Origin: Hyalella azteca
Taxonomy: Eukaryota; Arthropoda; Malacostraca; Amphipoda; Hyalellidae
Assembly (NCBI RefSeq): GCF_000764305.2
Contig: NW_025937359.1
Location: 248,001-312,000 of the forward strand
Direction of reading: 5' to 3'
Length of the DNA stretch: 64,000 nt
Shown: piece after piece, positions 38,982-51,800 of the stretch
Layout of the letters: each line of letters starts with the position of its first letter
Numbering within the stretch: position 1 is the first letter of the stretch
The notes under the pieces: model-generated
Told to the model about the DNA's origin: nothing
The model's input: only the letters and a program-made list of their open reading frames with translations
Database searches by the model: none
Translations under genes and position numbers: made by a program

Positions 38982-39173
38982 ATCGTGGTCATATTCTACG
39001 TGCTGATTATTGCAATCTTGGTTGGCACGACACTACGCCGACGCTCGCTGCTGGCCGAGGACATGGAGGAGAGCACACACCTGCTCTTGTACGACCAGAA
39101 AACTGACACTGTCAGGCCTACAGCTGCTGTTCCCGCCTCCAGACTACTCGAGTCTGGCCTCGTTACAGTCTAA
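38982..39173 (+). CDS. Small single-pass membrane protein, terminal exon
   Basis: The acceptor (TTATTGATAG) is followed by IVVIFYVLIIAILVGTTLRRR, which completes one transmembrane helix begun in the previous exon and ends in a basic stop-transfer cluster. A cytoplasmic tail (LLAEDMEESTHLLLYDQKTD and onward) ends LLESGLVTV and TAA at 39171-39173. The family is not recognised. Size and topology recall small channel-subunit or adaptor proteins such as KCNE, but no KCNE signature is visible. The final V-T-V could be a class II PDZ ligand (inference). Confidence 0.72.
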   Translation: MVVIFYVLIIAILVGTTLRRRSLLAEDMEESTHLLLYDQKTDTVRPTAAVPASRLLESGLVTV

Positions 39174-42100
39174 TTTTTAGAGTTACTCAAAGAAGTAATA
39201 CTTCGAGATACAGATATACACGGCACGAAAATTACTAATTCTGCTTGGTACTGTTATTTGAATTAATTTTCAGAGCAGTATCGGTATAAATTGGATCGTT
39301 TTCGTGGCCAGGATGTATAATGAATTCAGTTAATTCATTCCTGGCAATGCCTGATACAATCAAAGATGAGTATTGATCGGGATGAAGTTTATGGAAGCGT
39401 TACAATCCCTGAAGTTATTGCGGTCAACATTACAGCGGTAACTGCTGTATATAAAGAGGCAATTACCAGCTATCGTAATTAGCTAATTTCTGAAGAATTA
39501 CCTTACCTTCGAAAATGCATTGCCATGTTTTTGGTTGATTTCTAAAATTTGTGAACTCGAGAGGGGTTATAAACGTTTCATCGAGAGATTAAATTATTTT
39601 AATAGTGGCATAAAATAACGGGTTGACGCTGGGAAATATTTTATTCTCAATCTTATACATTTCAAATTTGGTCCTCAAATCGCATGATGAAACTATTTTG
39701 ACCAATATACGTTTATTTTTTACACTGGTTCTTCACGTTTCGAGTATTAATTGTAATAATCATTCCGAGATGTCTCTGATGCTCGTGTAATCGATTTGTT
39801 ACTGTCGTTCATATTACAATGCTCGTATTGTAGATGAAAACATATACTAAAAATGAGAATGCAATGTTGTAACTCATTTTATTGTGTTGAACAATAACGT
39901 ACGATATTTTACTGGTAGATTGGAAATCCTGACAACCCAATTATTTGTAGAAAAGAATATAGGGTCAATTGTGATTTTTATCAATGATTGTGTGGCATTC
40001 CAATTTAGGTACCTCGTGAAAGTAACAATGTGCTCCTGTCAAATTAATCAATGACTTTTGTGATTATATAATTAATTTTATAATTAATATTTTCATAATA
40101 GATCAAAATATCGTAAAAGGTTCACATATCACATGTTGGAACCAAAGTTTTTTGTATTATGGTAAAAATTTTTGATCACCTCGCATTTAATATTGCGTAT
40201 ATCTTCGCATATAACGCCGTATCCTTGCATTTATTATGGCGTCATGGTCGCATGAGTACATCAAGGTTAAATTTCGTTAAAGCATTCGTGTTCCAGTTAT
40301 TTAGAAATCCATTTGCTTTGAGATCTAATAGTTTCGCATACTAATTTAATTGTTACCCCTTTACCATGTTATAAGGCCAAATCTTTGATACGATAATGTG
40401 AGCAAAATACGTGTTTTAAGGAAGCAGAAGTTCTTTCTGAAAATTCTCAACCCTGGTTTGGAATACTAAGCTTGATTCTCATTTATCTTAGCTCAAGGAC
40501 TCGTGTAATGAGATTGTACGTGTTAAGGTTTTCCAGATAAAAAGTTAAATGAGCAATAGTGCAGTCAATCAAGTAATGCAAAAAAGATCCTTCAGTATAC
40601 GTATTTGCTACTTCGTATTCTATTACCTGACATTTAGCGGCGCTCAGAACATACCTCAATAATTATTGGTTCCGATGTACTACGAAAGAGTTATCTGTTC
40701 CCTTACTTGGTGCACACGTAATGCAAAATAAATAATAAAATTCATATCAAGCAACTCAACGTTCAGTTTAACGATGAGTATTCAATCGCCGCGTATAAAT
40801 TAAAAATGTTGTATCCATCACGATGGTGGACTAGAATTTGCGGCTTTTTATCTTATGACGTAGTCGCCATTATTTGTTTCTTCCTGGTCTTTTTAAAATA
40901 AATTGTAACCATCCGATTAATTGAACGGAAAGGTGTAATACGTTAATGATTATCAAAATACTCACATTATCTTATCAGTCAAAAATAAATAACAAATTTT
41001 TTATTTATATATTGCTTCAAAAACGTCAACAAGAAATATTTGAGCGAAGTGATAAGACATCTTGCTATTCATTTATTCATTATTCGTTGCTTGAATGACA
41101 TGCATTGCACTATAATCGTGACCACCGACAACAAAACATGACAATATAATTCATCGTCGGGAGAAACACCGCTGCGTAAACTAGAACTTACGCTGGATAT
41201 TTTACACCCACAAGTTTATTGATTTAGTAATTTTAGTTGATCAAAACGCAACCCTTCTTAACCACACATACACATGTATTCCAGACACACTTGTAATACC
41301 AACTAAACAAACTCAACTTCTGTGTTTCATCATCACACGCGAATATAATAAGTCCATGCCTAATATCTGTATTTAATAACTGCTAAAGTTAATAAACACA
41401 AGCTTTTTTCTAAACTTTAATTATTTATTTATTTATTGACTATTGGCACTGAACTACTGTAGGTGACAAAACCAGAAGTGAACAAGTTTTCAACTAGAAA
41501 CTGATCGACATTAAAAAGTTCTTATTTTTCTGTTGATTCGATCGATAGAAAAAAAACGAAAGGGCTTTTTCGTATCATTCGTAATAGTTAATAATTCAGT
41601 TATGTCTTGTATAAACTTACCATTCACATTGATTAAAAATCGTTAATATCTAGAGTGGAACATCGCCATTATGGATATCTAGTATTCAAGTAGAATTAAT
41701 AAACATTAATATTGTAATTATCATTTTCATGAGATATTCACTAAAAAATGAGATTTGGTGGTTTGATATAGGAGAGGCACGTGTTTGTTTGCAAATAGTC
41801 TATTTTGCCTTAACTTTTATGAACTTTAATTGTTGTCGATAAAGTGTACTAAAATATTTAACTATTCCCTGTTCATGGCGTTTAGAGAGTAAAAAAATCA
41901 TTCGCCCAAATGTCGGAAGTCATTTAAACAAAAATGTGATCTTTTAACGATGTGTCCCTTGAGATTTTTGTAGCGAAGCATCCTTTTCAGATTAAGTCTT
42001 ATAAGTGTATGCGAAACACGCCTCACTATACATTTTTGCTTTGATTTAAAAAAGAAGTAATAATTAGTGTTCTAAATATGTAATCTTTAATTTAGAATGT

Positions 42101-43969
42101 ATGCTCGACATATCAATGTTGTACTTCTTCTATGTATATCATATCACATAAAAGCCATATTTTGAAATAACCATTGGAGCAAGTAAGCTGATAATAAAGA
42201 TGATTTAAAAATTGCTTAGATTTTATTGACTCCTCATCCATGTCAAATACAAAACAGATTCAAGAAAATCACGGATTCTTACTTACGTGGTGATGCCATT
42301 ATGAGAATATTGAATATTTATGAGGTCTGTATTGAAGTCCTATGTCAATGCCACGTATCACGGAATTAATACTACTTCCGTAAGGACAGTTTTAATGGAA
42401 CTTGCAATAATTAATAAACTGCAAATGACATTTGATTGCTAAGAGACCAATCATGCATATGCGACGAATTAATTTGGCTTTCAAGAATTTCCAGAATTTT
42501 TTTCGTCACCATTATATCTGTTTACAAAATATCGTCCATACATATGAGCAAATTTTAAAAATGTATACTCATGATAATAATTGCTGAAAGAAAAGGTTAT
42601 ATATTTCGAAAAGTTTCTTATTGTATTATAAATAAAACTGTTCGAAGCTCAAATTTATTGCCTCCTCATTATTTTGCCCAAAAGTTTCGTAAAGCAGTTT
42701 AGCAAAACGATAAGGAAAAACCACTGCAGTTTAGTCCATATTTAAAACACATTTATGCATTACCAGTCTTCTTCCAGTTTTTTACGCAATAGGCTTGCAG
42801 CAGTGTCAAGCCATGCTCATCGGCTAATTACCCTATAATCCATTTAGAAGCCAGAAGTTATTATTTTCATACTCAAATATATAAAACGATCTTTAGTACA
42901 TCCAGGTTTCATGGAGTAATACATGCAGCAATGGGAGAAGGTTTATTTTATAGTAAGCCACATGACCTGGTATATAGATTACCCTACACCGTAACTCGTG
43001 GAGCAGCAGACCGACGCCTCGCTAACTCGACCGCCTGTCTCCTCCCACCGCGGGTGCAGTTCACATGAGGGCACTAGAGGGACCTGAGTCCGTACCGGTG
43101 TCGGGATTACGACAAAAATGTCAATTTTCCGGCATTTGCCCACCTGAGAAGAACTTTTAGCGAAATGATGTTCAAAAGAAGCTTGCGCTCAAGTTTCGAT
43201 GTATTTATAATAAAAGTAATTGATAGTGTAGAATCTAACAACAGTGACTAATAATCTCGAACATGCTGTTAGTTAAAGAGCCAAATATTTATGATAGTTC
43301 CGATAATAATTACAACGTATTCTGCTATACAAAAAAAAAAAAGTTTGAGAAGATAAGAGGCAAAGAAAGAAAAATTCGATATTTTGGAATATCCGCGAAG
43401 TGAAACGAACGGCCAATAAGGTAAATAATATAATCCAAAGAGTCCGAGCGATTTATTTTCTGAAGAGATACATTCAGGATTATGCGAGAACTTTTATTAT
43501 TCTTATAAAAATATAAGTTATTGAGACATTGCTACGATGTCTCAATACGATGTTGCTAAATTGGACTACGTCTGAGTTTGAAGAACGTTTACTTGAAGCT
43601 TTCAATATCATTAGCCTAGTTTTCAACATAAATTTAGCGCAGGCTGTACCAATGACCAATAGGAGAAATTGCCAATGACCGTTTGGTGTAATTGTTCCTG
43701 GTATAACTTATGTTCTTCTAAGTTCTCCCTATGCACTTTCTCAAGTTACAAATATTTATGGTGTTCGAGAAATGTATTTCAGAGAAATTTAATGTGAGAA
43801 TTATATAAATTTTCGGGCTTATAAGTTCAACTACTAAATGAATTAATGCTAAGATAATACGAGTGTGTAATAATTAATGTAATGAGAGTGTAATGTTTAC
43901 CTTTCTATGTTTTGTGTGACTCAATACGTATTTTGCGATGTTATTTTTTGAGAAGTACCGGCTGTGTTT
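39174..43969. other. Intergenic, nothing recognised
   Basis: Very AT-rich. A GC-richer patch at 43000-43120 is preceded by TATATAG at 42971 and could be a promoter, but no exon is visible after it. Confidence 0.45.
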
Positions 43970-44470
43970 TTGGTTAGTCGCAGCTGCTATCAGCGCTCGG
44001 GTGCAGCCTGTACCCGTACCGAGCGCACCTCTCGTGTTGTGGGGCTAATACCCTCTGCATTCGAGTATATTTGTTAGCGTCTTAGTGCGGCTAAATACTG
44101 AACCAGTCGCACCTCACGTGTCGTAGGAGTTAATAACTTCCGCGGTCGGGAGTAATCGGCTTAAAGCGTGTTGGCGTGGCTAGATTTCGCGTCACTCGCT
44201 GTCGAACTCTCCTGCGTTTCGGTCAGGCTAGATCCCACATCACTTGCTTTTCTCAGCAGCGTATCGGGGCTAGAACCCTCGATAGTTGTGACTGTTTTGG
44301 GACGTTTCGACGTGTCTACATCCCTCGTCAGTCGCTGTTTAATTCTTCAGCGTTTTAGCGTGGCTAGTAATCACATCCCTCGCTTTTCTTAGCAGCGGGT
44401 AGGGGCTCTACCCTCGGCAGCTTTGACTGGCTATCGGCGTTTCAGTGCGATTCGAACCAACGTCATTCGC
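43970..44470. repeat. GC-rich degenerate repeat array
   Basis: About seven diverged blocks of roughly 50 or 85 bases share GGGGCTA.TACCCTC, GCGTGGCTAG and ACATC.CTCGC. They are markedly GC-richer than the flanks and have no certain strand. Possibly the repetitive end of an unknown element; the plus-strand open frame at 44580-44951 follows directly. Confidence 0.6.
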
Positions 44471-44579
44471 TGCTTTTTGTTTTGTTTAAACTCTTACCCC
44501 AGTGGCTGCAATGCGGTCGTTTGGAACTGTCGGTTGTTAATGAGAAATAACATGTACCTTCTTTATTAGAAAAATTCGT

Positions 44580-44951
44580 GTGCCTTTGGATGAAGACTTG
44601 TGTATCCTCCGCGAAGATCCTCAGTATACTATGAATGTACGCGACGAATTTATTTCCTCGTCTCCTCAACGCATGAAATTTAGAGCTCGGCTAAAGCGTC
44701 GCGCTTTAGCCCTTTTGTTCAAAGCCAATACGCAAATTCCCTGCGAAGTCAGCACGCTAACTCAATTATTTCAACTTCGCAGGGGTGTTCCCGGTTTCAC
44801 TTGTGTCGTCATATCATTCGATGTCTTCACGAAGGTCCCAATATCCGAATTAATAACTCGAGAAAAAACACAGTACTCTATATGCGGCGAAAAAATAATT
44901 CCTTCTCAAACAAATGTAAAATTTATAATTTTCATTCATCTATGTCGCTAA
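44580..44951 (+). other. Unrecognised 123-codon open frame beside the GC-rich array
   Basis: Starts VPLDEDLCILREDPQY when read just before the Met and continues SSPQRMKFRARLKRRALALL. A T-rich tract and TTATTAG precede it. It contains a 10-bp hairpin (44689-44711). No family recognised. It could be an exon, or coding remains of the same element as the array. Confidence 0.25.
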
Positions 44952-46498
44952 TTTCTAATGGAAGTAACCGATTTATTTTTATGAATGTCTCGATTTCTTT
45001 CACAACTTCAAAATACATTTTCTAGCTTAATTATTCTATCTTATAACTGTTATAATCTTGAACAATTGGCCACATTACGAAGGTTATTAGTGTGAACATC
45101 AGTAATGGATGCATGCCATTGATCAGGGCTAATTTTTTGTTCAGTTGGGGCATTTTCGTAATAATAATTTCAGATATTCTGTTTTTAGGCATTATTTCTT
45201 CCCACAATTTACGTGTTATTAAAGAGAACGCCTCACTTATCAACGAGATTGGATGACTTGCTTCATTTATACTTTGTCGTCATCGTTGCAAAACACGCAC
45301 CATTGATCTCACTTTAGACGTACAGCAGCCAACCATTATCATCCATCTATCACTTCCTGGCGATCACAGATGCTCTATGAGGAATTAAGAGAGTGTTCGA
45401 AATACTGGAAGAGCAGGTCATGGAGGCAAGCTGGGATATGGCGTTGATTGATTTCTATTCAATAAAGAGCTTCTGAGGGATCTTTGGAATTGATCATAGT
45501 CGGCAGATCTCTTCTTTTGTGCCGGACTCTGAGCAATGCAACACGTAAGGCGGTCACTTCGATATCACCAAGGGGCCATCATTCTGTTGATGTTTGTGTG
45601 TTTCTTGGAAATTCTGAAAGTGACTTGAAATTTCAAATTACTTCCATACGACCGTTACAGTTATCGTCAAGCGACATGACACCAGTTCCTACAAAAACAT
45701 CGAAAAATAATTTCGCGGTCAAGATGAAATGTGAGAAATTAATCCGAGGAGACTTCTCATGAAGTATCAATTTGCAATTACATAGAGTTTCATCAATTTC
45801 ATTTTAATGTTTAAATGTAATTGTGGTGGTTGTCCACATGACCTTCAAATAATAATCTCTCTTACATACAATAATTTCATTCATATCTGCCTGAATACGG
45901 AATAAATCGCAATGTTCGCGTTGATCTACGGCAGAAGAAGCGGTCGTTCATCGTACCGTCAATTTTGCACAATAAATGCGATGGCGCAAAATAGTTCGGA
46001 GGAATTCAGTTTAGAAAACCGTACAATAAACAAAGTTTCCCTCGTGTTAAAAATAGAATATTTTTTTAAATGATTGCAGAATTTAAGAATTTACATCGTT
46101 CTTCTTATAACCTTAATTATTCTCTGAATTGTATTGACTTTGTTGTGCTTCGTATGCTGCGGGTGATGAAGACGGACGTGACATGTCTGCAACTTGTCAT
46201 CACAGAGTACGAGTAATTCGAGGCTGCCATGACAGTATTGATTTGTATGACTGATTTGTACACAAATGTATCCGCACTGCATGCGATGCTTGTCATGATG
46301 ATGTGCCAAAAAGTTGAACATCATCCTTAATTAATTCCTGCTTATGTCACTACTATAATTTTTTTATTTGTGCAAATTCTCGCGCCACACTGAAATTTCA
46401 TTCCAAAACAGTACTGCGACTCAATTTAGTTTTTCGTCATATAAATGAGAAAACAGGTTAATATCACATTTATTATAATACATACAATGTTCAATGTT
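44952..46498. other. Intergenic, nothing recognised
   Basis: AT-rich with short frames only; no repeat or exon supported. Confidence 0.5.
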
Positions 46499-46589
46499 CT
46501 ATATTGTACACAATATAATTCGAAGGAGGCCTAAAATTAAATATATTAAGTTCCTATATGCAATGAAAGGTCTTTTGCCGTCACTGAAG

Positions 46590-46750
46590 TCGGTACACTC
46601 GAAGTCGCTTAAATAAATATTAGTATATATTTCTGTTATGTGTCTACTCCTAGCATAGCCCAGCAAGACATCGTCCACGCACCCACAGAAGGGACAAGCA
46701 GAGAAGTCAGGCTGAAGACAGAGCCATGGCGATGTCAAAGGAAAGTCCGA
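46590..46750 (-). other. Exon-like block with a strong acceptor
   Basis: A good acceptor (TTTCATTTCAATTCTTCTAG) precedes SDFPLTSPWLCLQPDFSACP and a Cys-rich continuation (FCGCVDDVLLGY). The frame stays open to 46499. No convincing donor or partner exon was found. It lies 1.4 kb past the RhoGAP stop; spliced from the RhoGAP penultimate exon it would read a different frame and end after about 15 residues. Alternative terminal exon, separate gene or chance. Confidence 0.25.
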
Positions 46751-47433
46751 CTAGAAGAATTGAAATGAAAGCATTGCACTCATTTGTCGCAATATTCTTC
46801 CTTTCCTTTTAGTTTTAAATCCGAGCTGTTCGAGTTTTTGAACGTTGATATAAAATAACAAGAAAATGTTCTTTAAATTCAAATGTGAATATAACGGCGC
46901 GCTTGCGCTTCTTTGACACATATCATTCGATTTTGTTCCTATTGAAGAGTCAACCCTGCTGAAAAAAACTTTATGTGCACTTGAAAATTAATACTTTACA
47001 GTACTTGTTCGGGAGATCGACATTCTTTGATGGCCCCCGAGAAGTAAAGTGATGGTCTCTTCACCGACTACGCTGTTGGAGCGTTCACGAGACCAAATTG
47101 TAAACAGTGTCTGAACACGTGAAAAATTGCAACCTAGATGTTCTGTGAGTTAATTGGGTAACCAAACTATACTGGATCAATTTGATCCTGTTCACATAGA
47201 CGCCGTGTATTTGTCGACATAAGACTTATTGTACCATGAAATATATAATTGTTGTTGTAGTTTAGTTTAAAATATTTTCAGGTTAACAGGGCACGTTTAA
47301 AAGCAATGTAAATTGGTTTCATTTCTCAATGTTTCACTACCGAGATCAGAAGATAACAGCGGCTCAGAATACTATAATATAGACAACAATATAGCATTTT
47401 TTTAACGGTACACAGGTCATTTTATGTTCAGAT

Positions 47434-47444
47434 TTTATTTTATT
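47434..47444 (-). terminator. Candidate poly(A) signal of the RhoGAP gene
   Basis: Two overlapping AATAAA hexamers on the minus strand about 730 bases after the stop codon. In AT-rich DNA such hexamers are common, so this is only a candidate. Confidence 0.25.
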
Positions 47445-48175
47445 ATGACGAGTACAATGCCATGCAAGAAATGTCTGACTGAGTTCATTTACTCTTCAAG
47501 TTAATACAATTAAACAGCGGCATGCTGTAATATTTTCGGCGGGGTAAATCAACCAAATCAGTTATATATATTTTGACACAACATTGTAAGGTGCTTCGGT
47601 GCGACACGATGTGAAACTAGTTAATCGAAATTTGTAATCGTGTTAATAACTTTAGTTTAACGGTAGAAAATTATTATATGAGTCAAATTCTAATCACATT
47701 ACATCCTGATCCTGAGTTAAAATTAAATTTTTCAAAGCAAGTGTCTTGTTCATAATCGAAAAACCTTTTTAGCTTTTGACACTACCTTGGCACTAGATTT
47801 ACATTATTGACTATATTATGTTATTTTTTCCCACGAATTAATTCAGTCACTGAATCTCATACGAAATATTTCAATAGTTGGCCGTGGTTCAGCTTCCACA
47901 ATTGGGCTCACCTCGAACTCAAATCTCTATATACTCATTAATACTTGCCACTTGACTGTAAAATTTATAAAATATGAAACGGATTCAGAATTCGCAACTG
48001 AAATGACTGTCAATTCAGATTACTTAATAAGGTACAGTCGCCAATGAAGGCTTCCGTGGAATTTGAGAGTTAGCTCTAATTTATCCTATAAAATTCAGGG
48101 TTCAGTCTAAAACATATATGGCAGCTTCTTCCTGCATATAAACGAAAATTCAGTCAATAAAATCATATTTTTAAG

Positions 48176-48861
48176 CTACAAGAACACTTCAGGGGCTGGG
48201 TCGGAAGTGCTTGAAATCCTAATCGTTTTACTGGCTTCTGTGGAACCAACAATCTGAGCAGAGACATTTCCACCAGAGCCATGGTCAAGAGTTTTTGGGT
48301 CGGACACACGAACGGCCTCATTAGCATTCGTAATCCGATTATCAAGGGTGTTACCTGTCGTCCAACTTTTGTCCTCTCCCTGCTGAATAGAATTATTTGG
48401 TACTTCGTGATTTGAAGAATGTCTTATTTCAGTTATACTGGAATAACGGATATTACAACTGTTTGTGGCTTTATTTGGTACGCTTTCGCGACATTGCTGT
48501 GAAATATTCACGTGAGCTGATGAACCATTGATTGATTCACCTTTCAAGTTTCCCGTAAGTTTTAACTCGTTGGTATGCTCCAATTTCTCCTCAGATAGGC
48601 TCAACTTGGCTGAACTTGTGGTCACGACTGACGTTTGTAACTCCCTTGCGCCAGGCAATGCGTCGGAAAACCGAGTGGCAATGGCAAGTGACCCGAGCTT
48701 GGATGGCTCATTATGAAAGTAAGGTGACACATATGTGCTGCCATGCGGCGTGTTTTCAGGTCTTGTTATTTGGTAAAGTGAAGAAGATGACAACAAATGT
48801 TCCGACTTCATCGCGTGCGAATCCTTTGGAGACTGCGCCTCGCTGCCATCGCTCGACGATT
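48176..48861 (-). CDS. RhoGAP gene, terminal exon with stop
   Basis: Acceptor TTTTTCCCAG joins G/AA to give ESSSDGSEAQSPKDSHAM, then about 210 further Ser/Asn/Thr-rich residues ending PAPEVFL and TAG at 48178-48176. The phase fit with the preceding exon across a 3.8-kb intron supports the assignment. Separate genes starting at the internal Met are less likely, because the upstream codons are open to a good acceptor. Confidence 0.85.
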
Positions 48862-51800
48862 CTGGGAAAAATTAATGTTTCAAATTAGAGAACCAAAATT
48901 ATATATACATTTATATATAATAATTAACACACAACCTTATTTAGCCTGCATCTATTTGCATCAGTTTGCAGTTCGACTTATAATGAAAACACAAAATGAC
49001 AACGTGAATGTTAATGAGATTCGCACTGGAAAACTATCATAGCACTCCATGGTCAGTCATATGTTAAATTAAAGCTGACATTAAAAAATTTTCGTTATTT
49101 TGTGAATATGGACGTCCGAATAACATTCCAAGTTGAGGAGGCGACTTGTGATATAATGACAGGAGGTCGCTGTACTAACACTTTGTCCGGCTACTAAATG
49201 TACTAATCGAATCTAACCGCAATATTCGGCCTTTAGTTAGGTCAGTACTTTCCAAATATTTGGCACACCATAGTTGTAGAGCATCGGGACATGGCCATTA
49301 AGTTGGGCGAAAAAATTGAAAGGCAGTCTCAGAATTAGCAATATAGTCAGTAATTGTTAGTGTTAAATTATTAGTATCAGCATTATTAATTATTATTATC
49401 ATATCATTTCATATTTCGGAATAGTATTTCATATTGTCAAGCTGAAAGGTTTGATTGCCACTACACACAACCTGCTGAGCTGCACCGATTTAACCTGCTG
49501 GTATCTAATGAAACTAACATGAAAATGGCGATTAATTAATCGACGGATGGGCGTAAATCCAGAGCTGCTTCAAGTTGTGATTGACCATAAAGTCTAGTAC
49601 TACAGATTTTTCCATGAGTCATGAAAAAATAAATTTAATCAAAATGTATGTTAATCCCCAACAGTCACACCGATGTTGTAGTGACAGGTCAAATCGCATG
49701 AAATTCGTTGGGATATCAGACAAAAAAAAAAAAAATCAACCGCCACAAACATCTGAAGATTTTCAGCCATTAGCCTCAATTTAAAAAAGACGCTGTTAGA
49801 CAAACGTTTTTTCATTGTTAACTATTTTTTATAAAGAATTTATTGTGAAGAAATTATTAATCATTTCACTCGATTCCACAATCGCGAAACGCTGCATTGA
49901 CCGCGCAAGAAATCGAGTTATTGAGCTTAGTTATATAAGCAGATTAAAATTGCTAAGACAAAAACTAAGGACAAAATACGTTGCACACATTAATGAAAAT
50001 GAAATTATCACAGGGCATGCTTTGAAATCTGTACTAATTAAAATATATGACACTCATCCCACGAAAACTTTGAAGTTGAAAATGAAGTAGATGAAGAAAA
50101 AAGGCCAAATGTACGCAAGTTCGATTGGTCGAACATAAATAGGGATTTGGTTTTCGTCATCTAAAATGTGGCACAAATATATCATTCGACCTTTCTTACA
50201 CCCACTTTTCAGAAACAGGATATCAGTCTGCTACGTCAACCTATATAACTTTCATTTCAACGTACATAAACAATTTCAACCAATAAAGAATATTCTTTCA
50301 TATGAGCCTTGAAGTTATTGTGAACCCATTAACTCTCATGAAAAAGTTGAAACAGTCAAGCTTGAAGACCTTGACTCAACGGTTGGCATTGAATTGTTGC
50401 AGGCAACTACCCTCTGTAAATACTTATTTCAATCGAACTAATCGTTCAGTTTTAGCCATTCCAGGCGCCCATTTGCAGACCGAGAGAATTTCAATCAAAC
50501 TGAGTTTGATTGAAATTACATATTTACAGAGGGTAGTCGACAGAGGGTTTGGAGCCATACATATTATTCATATGTATGTCTCCAAACTTGAGCGTTCTTA
50601 GCTGAGAGCGACAAATTAGCTAAAAAGCAGTTCCATGTATCAACACGAGCCTCTCTTCCTGAATTGTTCTGAAAGCCTGCGATCACTAAAACATTATTCG
50701 AAAATTCATTTAAGTATCGTATGTTATGGAAAATGCCCAAGCCGGTTTTCTTATCGGGCCAATTGGACACATCGGCGGAGCATAAAACGCTCCTAAAATG
50801 AGCGTGTTTGTTTACCTTTAGCCGCTACATTACTCTAGGTGAGTCTCTGGTCAAGAAAAAAGTATATAGAAGGCCTACGGGTGCATCTGGGGATCAACAT
50901 GGGTGGGGGTTTCTGACATAACCTTGTTCACGTGTTTGTTACGAAAAATGAACTCTGCTCTAATCTTTACATTCAAAGGATTCGATATGACCAAGTTTTC
51001 TTCTCTGAAATTAAGAGCTGTTACGCGTTTTTGCTATCATGGCGAATTATTTTCGGTACTAAGTTGGTTTAATGTAGCCGTGAACTGTCTTCGTAGCAGC
51101 ACACTTTCCGCGTAATGTAATTGCTTTCGAGGCCCCTTAAAACTGTCTATTGCAGGCGACGTATCATTCAGCGCGCGGACATGTGCATGGAATCAGCCTG
51201 CTATAGTAGCCGAGTGTTCCGGTAATAACTGCACTTCCTAATATAATCTCCCGTTTGTCAAGCTATTAAGAAGTTCTAAAATCGATTGCACCGGACAACG
51301 TAACTCAGGCAGCATTTTCATCCACATCCGCTGAAGGCAACGTATATATGTACATAAAATTACTTCAAATCCTTTATTTATTTACGTTCACGTATAGTGC
51401 GCAAATTTATTCTACGTCTTATGCATTGTGTGCTATAAAATCTTTCCTGGTGAGAAATTGTAAATAAATTTTATGGATTGGTTACTGATAAATTTAGATT
51501 AATAGTATGCAGAGACACTCGCATTAATATTTTGAATTTAGGTAAACAACAAATTCCTCATATATAAGTATGGTCTAATATATTTTCAATTATATTAGGG
51601 ACAAAATTTAACCAAGGTAATTTAAGTAGTTATTTAGGGGTTTAGGATGAACAATTACATCCAAAAACAAGCGATCAAATCTCAGTTGACTTAGTAAATT
51701 CAAACTCCAAGTTCAAGTTGATTTGATATCATTTTACCATTTTGAATCCAATTATATTCAGATGGACTTTAAGTCAAGTGAGACGTGATCAATTTGTGCA

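Noticed and set aside
44440..44460. tRNA B-box-like GGTTCGAATCG on the minus strand
   Set aside because: No A box, no pairing T stem and no acceptor stem; it is part of the GC-rich degenerate array.
49815..50090. 91-codon plus-strand frame in a RhoGAP intron, possibly transposon-derived
   Set aside because: No transposase or RT motif and no terminal repeats bounding it.
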